Assembly (NCBI GenBank): GCA_008711295.1
Contig: VUYV01000036.1
Span: forward strand, 1,886,732-1,950,731
Length of the DNA: 64,000 nt
Source of the DNA: Anarhynchus alexandrinus
Lineage: Eukaryota > Chordata > Aves > Charadriiformes > Charadriidae
Direction of reading: 5' to 3'
Each line of letters opens with the position of its first letter. Position 1 is the first letter of the stretch. The notes under the pieces were generated by a model, which saw only the letters and a list, made by a program, of their open reading frames with translations, had not been told where the DNA came from and ran no database searches. Below are positions 50,021-59,775 of the stretch, piece after piece. The translations under genes were made by a program, and so were the position numbers.

Positions 50021-51613
50021 TTTCAAAATAGCTTCACACACAGTGTTAAGAGAAATTAATGAAGAAAGATAGGAGGATGAGAACAGAAGAGGAGAAGAAA
50101 ATTGCAAATCTTAATAATAGAACCTGTCGAGAGAGGTATGAAAGTCAAGGTGCAATATTTATGACTTTATGCTTACTGAAATGGTTTGCAAGTAATGCAT
50201 CACCTTCCTCCTAAACTTGGCTGGTGCTAGGTGCCTGACACAAAGTCACAAGGAATCCTACAGTAAACAGCTGCTGAAAGAGTTGGGGTTTTTCCTCTGC
50301 TCCATAAATTTGGTGGCTGGTTTATTCTCTGAATATGAACTTACAGTACTGAGCCATTCTCACCAATTTAACTAGAAGATCAAATATCACATTCCTAATA
50401 AAAAAAAAATAATAATCTTAGTCCAGCCTAATGGGAATATGGATGTTCTCTCCTTCCACATAAATGCTTCATCATTTTTGATACCTAGTAAATTCTTGGC
50501 ATCAGTGATATTTTGTGACAGAGGGTTTAATGGATTAAAAAGTCCTGAAAGGAAACACTGTTTTTCAAAACATATAATTTAACTTTAAGATATATTTACT
50601 GAATAGTATTTGTCAAGCATATACTTTGCTTTGTCAGTAAGTATGGTTAGATGTCCAATGCTTCAGTGCTTTAGTGCATCTCTAATAGGCTATTACTTAG
50701 CAAAAAGAAAGAAAAAATTCTTCAATGGTTTGGAAAAAATCATTATCTAGTTTGTTCCAAACCTTTGACACCATGCAGTCTGCATCTTCTGAATTTTGGT
50801 TGTACACTTTCTGAAGCCTTTTGTCAATAGCTATTTTGATGAGGATTTACTATTTTCAAAATATTCACAACTTCTTTTCAAATTAAAATCAATAACAAAC
50901 ACTGAAGAGAGAGAAAAACAGCATTACGCAATGTAACCTGCATTTCCCTTTAGAATAGAAACCCATTTTATGCTGGATGGTGTCAGCTAGGAAAATCTTA
51001 TAACAAACAAATTTATCAGCAGCCTCTTAGTTTCCAAGTACTCTGGATGGGTGACCAGTAAGGGTCTTTTCTTTTTCTCTATTTTTTTTTTTCCAGAGCA
51101 CGGCTAGTCTGGGAGCACTGCAGCACGACACAGATGGTTTGAGGACTGCAGCCTTAAAAAAGCCTTTAAAAGAATGCATTTTTGATCTCTCAAGAAGCAA
51201 ATTGTCTGCTTAATAAGTAACAAATAGATAGTACATCTTTTCACTGGTGTGCTTTTAAGTTGCTTTAACAACACAGTGGAAAAATGTGTATTATTTTACT
51301 GCTTGCAGGGGTTTTGTTTTGTTTGGTTTTCCGTACAAACATTGAGTGGTGGTGGGAAGGCATACTATATTTCTGCAGACAGACACTGGTGTAAGTCTCA
51401 GACTGCCACATAATGCAACTTGTAACTCTAATTTTTTTTTAATCTATGTATAACTTCTTGGTTGGGTCCTCAGGTTTTTCACAGACGGTGTTTGGTTAAT
51501 TTGTTCATCATTTGCTATGTCCTGTACTATGTCTTCTGCAAGGCTGCAGCTGGACAGCAGGGAGGAAGCCTTGTCCTTGCAGCTGCGCTTTGAATCAAGT
51601 TGATTCCCCTGGA
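50021..51613. other. Non-coding DNA, no gene recognised
   Basis: AT-rich, with a T11 tract at 51082-51092. A 20-nt stretch near 51038 (AGTACTCTGGATGGGTGACC) resembles part of 5S rRNA but is isolated, so it is not called an RNA gene. Confidence 0.5.
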
Positions 51614-51820
51614 CAGAATCATAGAATCAGAATGGTTTAGGTTGGAAAGGACCTTGAAGATCATCGAGTTCCAACCCCCCTGCTATAGGCAGGGACACCT
51701 CCCACTAGACCAGGTTGCCCAAGGCCACGTCCAGCCTGGCCTTGAACACCTCCAGGGATGGGGCCTCAACAACCTCTCGGGGCAACCTGTTCCAGTGCCT
51801 TACCACCCTCAAAGTGAAAA
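51614..51820 (-). mobile_element. CR1 LINE 3' fragment
   Basis: CAGAATCATAGAATCAGAAT and GGTTTAGGTTGGAAAGGACC form the antisense 3' end. CACTAGACCAGGTTGCCC, CCAGCCTGGCCTTGAACACC and TTCCAGTGCCTTACCACC follow in CR1 order. The copy stops near CTCAAAGTGAAAA. It is the same type as the fragment at 53.3 kb and differs from the 29.3 and 49.3 kb types at the 3' end. Confidence 0.93.
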
Positions 51821-53287
51821 ACAGAGTGCAAGAGTTTGCCTATCTTGAAAAAAACAGAGCATGCCAAGAGCAAGCAACTTTCCAGGGACAGAGACAGGCA
51901 GGCAGAAGAGAGAGAGGTGCCAAGCAAAAAGGGAGCTGGAGGCTGCTGGCAGGGAGACAACCCAGAGCCAGCCCTCCAGAACCGATGGAAAGAAAGACTT
52001 GTCCTCAGGATGCACGGGCAACTGTGCAGAGTTTACAACAACTGGAGTTGTTAAGAGCAAGCCTAAAGAGAAAGAACCCATCTGATGGTGAATCGATGTA
52101 GAAACTCTTATCTCTGCTTTACTCATTGCCCTGAGCACTGGCTTAATTAGTTCGTCATTGGTCTAGTTCATATTCACATAAAACCCAGCTTCTGAGATTC
52201 AAAGTCAGTTTTCTAATTTTGTGTGATCTCTTTGAGGTAAGAACGTTGACAAAATTACACTGGTCAACTCAAGATCCCTATATTCTTTGACTATTTTTAG
52301 TTAACTTTAGCCATTTGCTAAAGAGAGTTTTGGCAGTAAAAGTGTAAGTGTATGGTAACCAGACATGCAGAGAATCACCTTTCCTAGCTACTAATAGTCT
52401 AAGGCAAAGCTAATCTTTCATTGGGAGGAAACAGCTTATTTTCATCAGTTTAGAACAATCAAAATGCAGAAGTTAAAGAAAGAATCCCCCAAAGGGCAAA
52501 CAATTACTTTTAAATGTCATTTCTATGAGAACTATAGCATTGGATTATCAAATAGCCAAGACACTTTCGGGACAGGAGGCTGGTATTTCAGGATAGCAGC
52601 TGGTGAAGTGAGCTTTGCCAAGATCACGGACGAAATCTTGTAGCAATCTTCCAGACGTGCTGTGGGCACGACAGCAGTCATATTGGGCTGACTTATTACT
52701 ATTCGCAACCTTTTTTTAAAAACAGGCATTCTATGGCTTTTTCCTTCCCATTGAGATGGAAGACCACACTGGAGTCCTGGGTACCATGGTAAGATCTTTG
52801 CTAGAGTATCTGTCAAAGGGAGGTGACATCATACACTCAGTGAGTGGATGCAGAATGAGTAACAGCAGACAGACCTAATGTATCAGAGCCCTGGGAAAAG
52901 CTTACTGCCTGGCACCTTTGAAGGTTATATACTATGAGCTTCACTGAATCAGCCTTCCAATTTGAAATTTTCAGGATACTGTGAGTTTACAAAAATTATT
53001 TGATAAGATATGCATTGTACCTAGGCAGAAAAAGAGGTTATCCTAGTAGAATGGGAAAAAAATATTTTAGTGTTTAATCATATAGTTGAGCAAGTCCTCC
53101 TTCTTGTCCTCCTAAACAGAGGTCTCTGATATCCTCAAAAAAAAATAAGTAAGGCTGTGCTGTATCAATTTCTGAACCTTCAGAAAATAATTACTGTTTC
53201 TCAAATTCGAAAAGGAGTAGCCAAAGAAAGTCATTTTAATGCACTAAAAGTCTAAGAAGCCCTAATACTCCTGTTGTTTCATTGTCT
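51821..53287. other. Non-coding DNA, no gene recognised
   Basis: 51836-52085 is purine- and GC-richer and lacks stops in several frames on both strands, so each open frame is uninformative. 52540-52830 keeps several CpGs and a 94-codon - strand frame (52532-52816) with no homology I recognise. No repeat was recognised. Confidence 0.5.
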
Positions 53288-53372
53288 TAGAATCACAGAA
53301 TCATAGAATGGTTTAGGTTGGAAAGAACCTTGAAGATCATAGAGTTCCAACCCCCCTGCCATAGACAGGGAC
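53288..53372 (-). mobile_element. CR1 LINE 3' end, very short
   Basis: AGAATCACAGAATCATAGAAT (two to three antisense octamers), GGTTTAGGTTGGAAAGAACC, GATCATAGAGTTCCAACCCC and CATAGACAGGGACAGG match the 51.6 kb copy. About 85 bp remains. Confidence 0.93.
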
Positions 53373-55474
53373 AGGGAAATATTAGATTTACCATGAAGAA
53401 AGATGGAATTTTGGAAGCTCAACAGGGGCTAAAAATCTTCTTTTTTTTTTTTTTGGTTGTTTTTAGAAGTACAAAATGAGTTAGAGAAGCTACAGTCTGC
53501 TTTTCAAGAGCAAAATAAAGAGATGATTCCAGGAAGAATTTGTGTGTGTTTCCTTGTTTCAGTAATAGTCCCACTGTGAGGTCACAGAAGTTGAAGACTT
53601 ATTGGACTCAACAGTGATCCACAGGAGACAACATAAGCAACACAATGGTAAATAAACATGAGTTTTGGATAATATCTTTCATAAGATGAGAAACCATAAA
53701 GTTGAAGTTATTCCACTTTATATTCAACTAAGCAAACAAACATGTTATTAAGAATTTTACTTTAGATGTTCTCCTATGACTACAATCCCTTATCCAAACA
53801 TTATACAACAAAACCTAAGTTGTCCTTGAATATCCTCAGCTTTTAAAGCAGGGATGCTTGATATGGAGCAATGCCAAGGGGTATGTGCATTGAGCACCGC
53901 TGCTGACACTGATGACGTTGCAGGAGGCATCATACTTACAATACATTCTGGCAGGAAATGCAAGTCAGCCACCACAGTCAAATATTGATGCGGCCATTTT
54001 CTGCCAACGTGAAAAGAGGCTGGAGAAAGAAGCTGGAAAGATGATAACATGGTCAGATTGCCGAAGGATTAACACTTCCTGGGAAACATCCAACACAGAA
54101 AGGAAACAAGAAAACACTTCCTTTAGGAACAAAAAGATCTTGGGCTAATCTGGTAGAGCTCCTTCAAGAAAGGAGAGTTGTCTGACAGAAATAATTATAG
54201 ACCCCACTAGGAATAGGACAAGGACTCTCCCACAGAGCAGTAGTAGTCACTTTTCTCAGCCTTGAGATCACACTCGGCTTCTGTGATTCCCTCAGATCAG
54301 GAATCACTGCAATAAAGAACCTCCAGAAAAGCATATTTTCAAGACAGTTTCCTTCATCTGAAACGGAAAACTACAGAAATTGTCCACCCTTTGAAATTCA
54401 GGTAAATGTTTCCCCCTTGAATATAAGAAATCTGGCAAAGGGACAGGAATTAGTCTTCAAATGTGTCAACTGCCCACTGCAGGCTGAGGAGACCTTCAGA
54501 GAACATGAACTTTCAAGAAAGTATTAACCCCCATAATATGATGTAGGTAGGGGATATAGTTTCACTCAACCTGTACTGCACAAAGACTTGACCTTTTTAT
54601 CTTTGGTGTAGAGGATTTAGCTCTCAGTGGAGGTAAGCTTAACTGAGGCTTTTATTAACTCAAAACTCGTTCCTTCACGTGGCTTCTTCCTAGGGGAGAA
54701 AAAAAAATTCAGTAGGGAAAGGTAAAGTACAAAGTTAAAGGCCGGGTAGCTGAAGGCACTAAAAAAATCAAAGTTTCATGGCTGTGGATGTCAGAGATGC
54801 TCCCAGCAGCAGAAAGGAAAGGTCAAGAACGTATCACTGATAATTTTTAGTGGCCTTTGGCCTCATCCTGAGATATGACCTCTGCTTACTTTAAGAGAGT
54901 AGGACTGGGCTTGCCCAGGAAAACAGAAATGCAGAGATTCACAGTCGAGTAGAGTTGGCAGCATGTGTCCCTAGAAACAAACATTTTAATGAACACTTCA
55001 ATACCGTTCCTACACTCAAAGCTCCATGAAAGGCACAGCTAACTGTGTGTCACAAATGTGACAATAAAATGCAGCTAAATAGAAACAGTTCTGTAAACAG
55101 TAAAACAAATAGAATATTTTTAGTCCTTTTTCTGAACCACAAAACAGACTGGAGATTCAGTTGATAAAAAGTACTAATTAACTTGACTGAAGGAATCCAA
55201 GGATACCTCAGGAAATGCATATTACAAAAAGGATGGTCTGCCCATGTGCATTCTGGCACGGTCACAGGTTTTTGGCTGACTTGACTGAGGAATCAGCATA
55301 ATTAGAATCCCTAAATAAAGTTAAGTAACATCAGGGGTCATTCTTCAAACAGATAAAGAGCTAGATTGTGCTGTAAGGACAAAGCAGCAAGCAAATGAGG
55401 ACACTGAGAAACATGATTGTGGGGCAACTGGAAATTGTTTAAACTCCGGGAGGCAAATCCTGTGGTTTCAGCTG
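53373..55474. other. Non-coding DNA, no gene recognised
   Basis: Contains a T14 tract (53441-53454). A 78-codon + strand open frame (53912-54148) follows an acceptor-like GACGTTGCAG but has no recognised domain. Confidence 0.5.
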
Positions 55475-55550
55475 TCTTGGATTCAAAAAGGATTTATAAA
55501 TAAAGTAGAGAAGCTCGCCTGCTGCAGGCTTCAGGGATATCAGAATGCCA
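55475..55550 (+). repeat. Copy A of an unnamed diverged repeat
   Basis: Aligns by eye with 57974-58051 in the same orientation. ATTTATAAATAAA is shared exactly, then GCCTGCTGCA after a diverged 12-nt spacer, then a looser ATCA-GATG-CC block. I do not recognise the family. It could be an ancient SINE or LINE piece, or a small old duplication. Confidence 0.55.
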
Positions 55551-57973
55551 GAGCACTGCCACTCTAGCACAGAAAGGACATAACCATTGTGCAGAGGCAC
55601 AAAACCTTCAATTCCTTTCAGACACATTTAGCTATTATCCATACTGAAGTACTAACCTTTCTCACCTTTGTGCTTTCTTGCAAAGCATGGCAGGAGACCA
55701 ATGAAAGGATGCCTTGAATGATACCGGAGTCTATTGCAAAACTCAAAGACTTTAGAGATTACAGCAGTCATAACTAGTTCCACACACAACATGTCCCTGA
55801 GGAGTGTGAAAAGTGGGGAAAATAAAGGAGGAATGCAACACAAACAGTGGTCAGGAAGTGCCACAGTAAAAAGATGGGAGTTGGAAGAGAGAAGAATTTC
55901 CCCTCAGAGCAAGAGATGACCTGCTTACACTCAACACAGTATTCAGACTGCAGTATACAGCCATAGTACATTTCATACCCCCCAAAATAAACACAATGAA
56001 TCACATCGAGCTTTATACCTATGCCTGCACTCAGGTTGTCTCTCAGCTCTGTTTTACATCCCTGCTGTGTGCTAAATACAACATCCTAGAAACAGTACTG
56101 CCTGCTTCACCTGGTGCTGCGTAGAGAGACCATGAGGTCCCCTGTACTTACAGTGTTGAGTAGTGACCCACTAACTGGAATTGCCACAGTAAGTGCAGGT
56201 CACACACAGGTTTTCCTTTCTCCGTCCCTTCTCAGAATAAAATTAGCATAATTCCCTGAAACATCTGTTATATGGATGCTGGAGCAGACTACCACAGTGT
56301 AAGCTACCCGCAGGGGCACCCTTCTTCCTCTTCCGTCACTAGCAGAGTTGGCTGTGCCCCAAGGAAAGCAAGATGCTGCATTTTGAGGCTGGAGTTCACA
56401 GGGAAGGGATCAGACCTGCAGTGAACATCTCTCCCTGAATCAGAAAATGCCCCTTTACACATGACAGCAGGAAGATTATCTCACAATGCTCCTTTCTGAA
56501 GTATTTAATGTTATTGTCCTGCTGTAATACCTGAGTGATATCCTGGCTTTTGTTCTGCAACTGTTACAAGGTGCTATTCATCACTAAAGGTTAATAGTTG
56601 GAGTTTAAAATCACCTATCAGACAACAAAAACCACGCAAACAATCCACCTCATGTTTCTAAAAAAGCCAGCCTCTGGTTTTGGTCCCTGTTCTCTGAAGG
56701 AGGTTAGTCACAGTCAGACTTGCTCACTACACAAGCCAAAATTTTCTACAGATGTGAGTGAGTCAACCTTACTCTTGTAATCACCTTTCTCAGCAATGGA
56801 CTAATTCCTGTTGTCGTACATCTGAAGCACTTACGATGCTAACCCTCACCGTTGGCATTTTCTGAGAAGGTTCAATGCCATGGCATAATCTTTGTCTTCC
56901 TAATAGTACCCGAAGCGTTATGCTGCATGATATTCCAGTCGAGCACTTGACACCAAGCTCCTCCAGAGGTGCTGTGTGTGGGATGCCATACTAATTCCAG
57001 AGATAGCCAAGACACACAGATGTTTTCTCCTCCACTGTCCGGTCAGTGTGATCTAAATGAAACAAAGAACGTGGGGAAGAAGGGTAATGAAAAAGTGGTA
57101 CCAGGGAGTCTGTGGATTCCAGTGACAGTATTGTGATGCTTAATTACATGTACTGATCATTTCCAGAGGCTGCAAGCTCTGAAAACACACGCACACACAA
57201 GTTTAACTGATTATTAAAGAACGTTTTCTATGGGGTTTATTGACAAGGTCTTAACTCTGCCTCTGAAGATGCTGTGCTAAAAAGTGGAATTGCCACAAAG
57301 GAAACATTAACAACTCCATGCTCACAGTGATCACCCAGGTCTTGAGAAGGAACCCATCAGCACTGCTCCCAGCTGCTTGCCCTTGCCACCAACACTGTCC
57401 CACCCCATATGTCCCCCTCCTGCCCTTTCTTCCCTACTGGCTCCCAGATCTTCTCCCTTCTTTCAAAAGCCAAACATGGGGCTGTGCAAAAAGGCATGAG
57501 TCACCAGTTACCAATGGGTCACCACCTGTGCTTTCTCCTCAACCACCATCTTAGTTTTGCAGTGCCTAACATGGATGTGCAGACCCGTATTCGGCTTTTA
57601 TTCCAAACAGCATAGCTTCTTCTTATCCTGCCTGTAGATAAGCCACTGTCTCTCAGTGCTACTGCTCTCACAGCTGAGCAGTGCTACTGCTTCAAGGCAG
57701 CAGCTACTGAGTTGGGGTTGAGCAGGGACAGGGAGATTACAGAACAAGTGACAGCTCCTCATCCCTGCTTTCCTTTGATGCCCACTGACTCTCCCCCCTC
57801 CCCACAAACACATTTATATTTTCCGTGGCTATCCATTTTTCTCTTTCTCTCTGACACTGATTCAGAGACATAAGACAAGAAAGAGCAGCTGGCTGGTCAA
57901 TAAGCAAACACTTCTCTTTACCCTTTCTCACACATTGTTCTTCCCATTTCAAACAAAAAGTCTCTAGGAGCTA
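55551..57973. other. Non-coding DNA, no gene recognised
   Basis: Includes a pyrimidine-rich stretch (about 57355-57480) dominated by CCC, CTTCT and CCT runs. No recognised repeat or exon. Confidence 0.5.
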
Positions 57974-58051
57974 TTCTGGACTTTGAAATAATTTATAAAT
58001 AAAATGGAAGAGTTTGCCTGCTGCAAGCTCCTGGCAGATCAAGATGTCCAC
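57974..58051 (+). repeat. Copy B of an unnamed diverged repeat
   Basis: Partner of 55475-55550. ATTTATAAATAAAATGG, TTGCCTGCTGCAAGCTCC and GATCAAGATGTCC follow in the same order, about 2.5 kb away. Divergence is high, so this is an old event. Confidence 0.55.
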
Positions 58052-59588
58052 AAGTAGACTTCTCAGAAGTGGATTAAACCACCTCTCAAACAAGTATCTC
58101 ATTTACATGACTCTGTTGGATGGATTTTCAGTTTACTCAAATCTCTTGTCTTCTTAGTTTCAAGCAGGAGGAATTCAAGAACCTAGCCCTGAAATTGCCA
58201 TAAAAAACAGTATGTATTAAGGTTTGTTCTCCAGTCATGCTTACAATTCTCAGCTGATACCCGCATCTTACTGTGATAGGTGATGTGCAGAAACAGAGTA
58301 GGAGAAACGTCTGAAAATCTAAATAAACAGAAGGGAGGTGGGAGGCACTTGCCAAAACTCAGTAAAGGATACACTACTGACACTTCTACAGCTGGAAAAC
58401 TAAGACAGCAAGATAGGCAGAGAGTGGCTGTGGGATAAAACTAGCATTAACCCTCACCCATCAACTCTCAACCCTGCATCTGCATGCCACGTTCCCAGTT
58501 ATCAAGGCTCAGCAAGGAAGTCGAAAGCTGCAGTTCTCAAGCCTGTTCATGTAAATGAAACTGATTTTGGATTAACCTCTCATTTATAAAAACACTAGCC
58601 ACAGTTCTCACAATGCAGTTTCCAGCATCAGCTATCCAGATCCCTTGTGACTCTCAACAGAAACCTGTATCAGGTTCAGTTTTGGTAATTCTGAAGAACA
58701 GTAGGCCCATTTATTTAAGACCTTAACTTTGACTCAGAGCTGAGCAAATGCTGAGTCCATCAGTAAAGCAATGACAATTCTTGTACTGAAATGAAGGGTT
58801 TTTTTACAGCTTGTCATGCAGATTTTAACAGGGGAGATGTCTTAGCTGTTTACTCCAATATTGCTTCTTCCGATAAAACTGAAAATATATTCCTACTAAG
58901 CAAAGCAATTGATTACATCATGGTCGGATTGTGGGTACTAACAAAAACAATTAGAAATTTCAGTCTTCAAAAAGAACCATGGCTTCACTTGAGATTAATG
59001 TAATTGAATTACAATTAAAACAAGCGTGGTGAATATCAGATCTTGCATTTTTCTCAAAATCCTGAATGTGTCCAGTCAGTGTTTTTTTCCCATAGCCACG
59101 TAGGTTTCTTTAAATGCGTTAAAAAAAAAAAAAGAAATAAAATGCTTGTTTTAATCAAAGCCCCACAAATGGAGTCAGAAACCATGAGTTCTCCAGAAGA
59201 GACTATGGCTGACATAGTTTGGCATATACAATTTATAGTACAGACAACATTGCTTCATCCCATGTTCCTGCTGCTTCATCCCCATGTTCCTGCTGCTTCA
59301 GTGTTTTTCATCCGTGGCAATGCAATGAATGGTGCTTTCCAGGGACTGCATCATTAGTCGGCATTCCTGCAGCTGTTCTAAGACAATGATTCTCACAAGT
59401 GAGTTTCACAAAAACAACAAAGTGCTGCTAACCTGCTGCTGAGTATTCACACAACATCATACAAAAACTGTCAATCCATTTAAAAGGAGACACTCCTCAA
59501 AACTTGCCCAAAAGTCATGCCTTTGTTTCAGTTGAAAAAATGCGCAACCCCCAAATAATTTAGACAGTATATATCTGTAGCATATACA
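58052..59588. other. Non-coding DNA, no gene recognised
   Basis: AT-rich, with an A13 tract (59121-59133) and a 21-22-bp tandem duplication (59252-59300). No exon is recognised. Confidence 0.5.
59252..59300. repeat. 21-22-bp tandem duplication, about 2.3 copies
   Basis: GCTTCATCCCATGTTCCTGC is followed head to tail by GCTTCATCCCCATGTTCCTG and then a partial third GCTTCA. The second copy has one extra C. Confidence 0.85.
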
Positions 59589-59775
59589 AAATACTTATTG
59601 CTTCAGGATTTAAATATCTATATAAAAATATAGATATCATTTAAATTTTAATTATATATATATGCATACACATATATCTATATAAAAATATAGATATATG
59701 TGTATGCATATATATATAATTAAAATTTTATATATACAATTATATAAAATGTAAATCCTGAAGCAATAGGTATTT
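59589..59775. repeat. 187-bp AT-rich near-palindrome (long hairpin)
   Basis: The outer arms are 59589-59612 and 59752-59775: AAATAC(T/C) plus TATTGCTTCAGGATTTA against its complement, with one mismatch in 24. The inner arms, 59643-59682 and 59689-59728, are perfectly complementary over 40 bp, with a 6-nt TAAAAA loop. Between outer and inner arms the two sides differ by a 7-nt length change and several substitutions. A 24-nt self-complementary unit at 59614-59637 is repeated exactly at the palindrome centre (59674-59697). The structure could form a cruciform in DNA or a long hairpin in RNA. No transposase and no clear target-site duplication are seen. Confidence 0.92.

Noticed and set aside
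51038..51057. 20-nt similarity to the 3' half of 5S rRNA (AGTACTCTGGATGGGTGACC)
   Set aside because: The remaining 5S domains, including the A and C boxes, are absent on both sides. Probably chance, or at most a tiny relic.
57355..57480. Pyrimidine-rich stretch as a possible splice or promoter element
   Set aside because: No exon follows in either direction, and the composition alone is not evidence.
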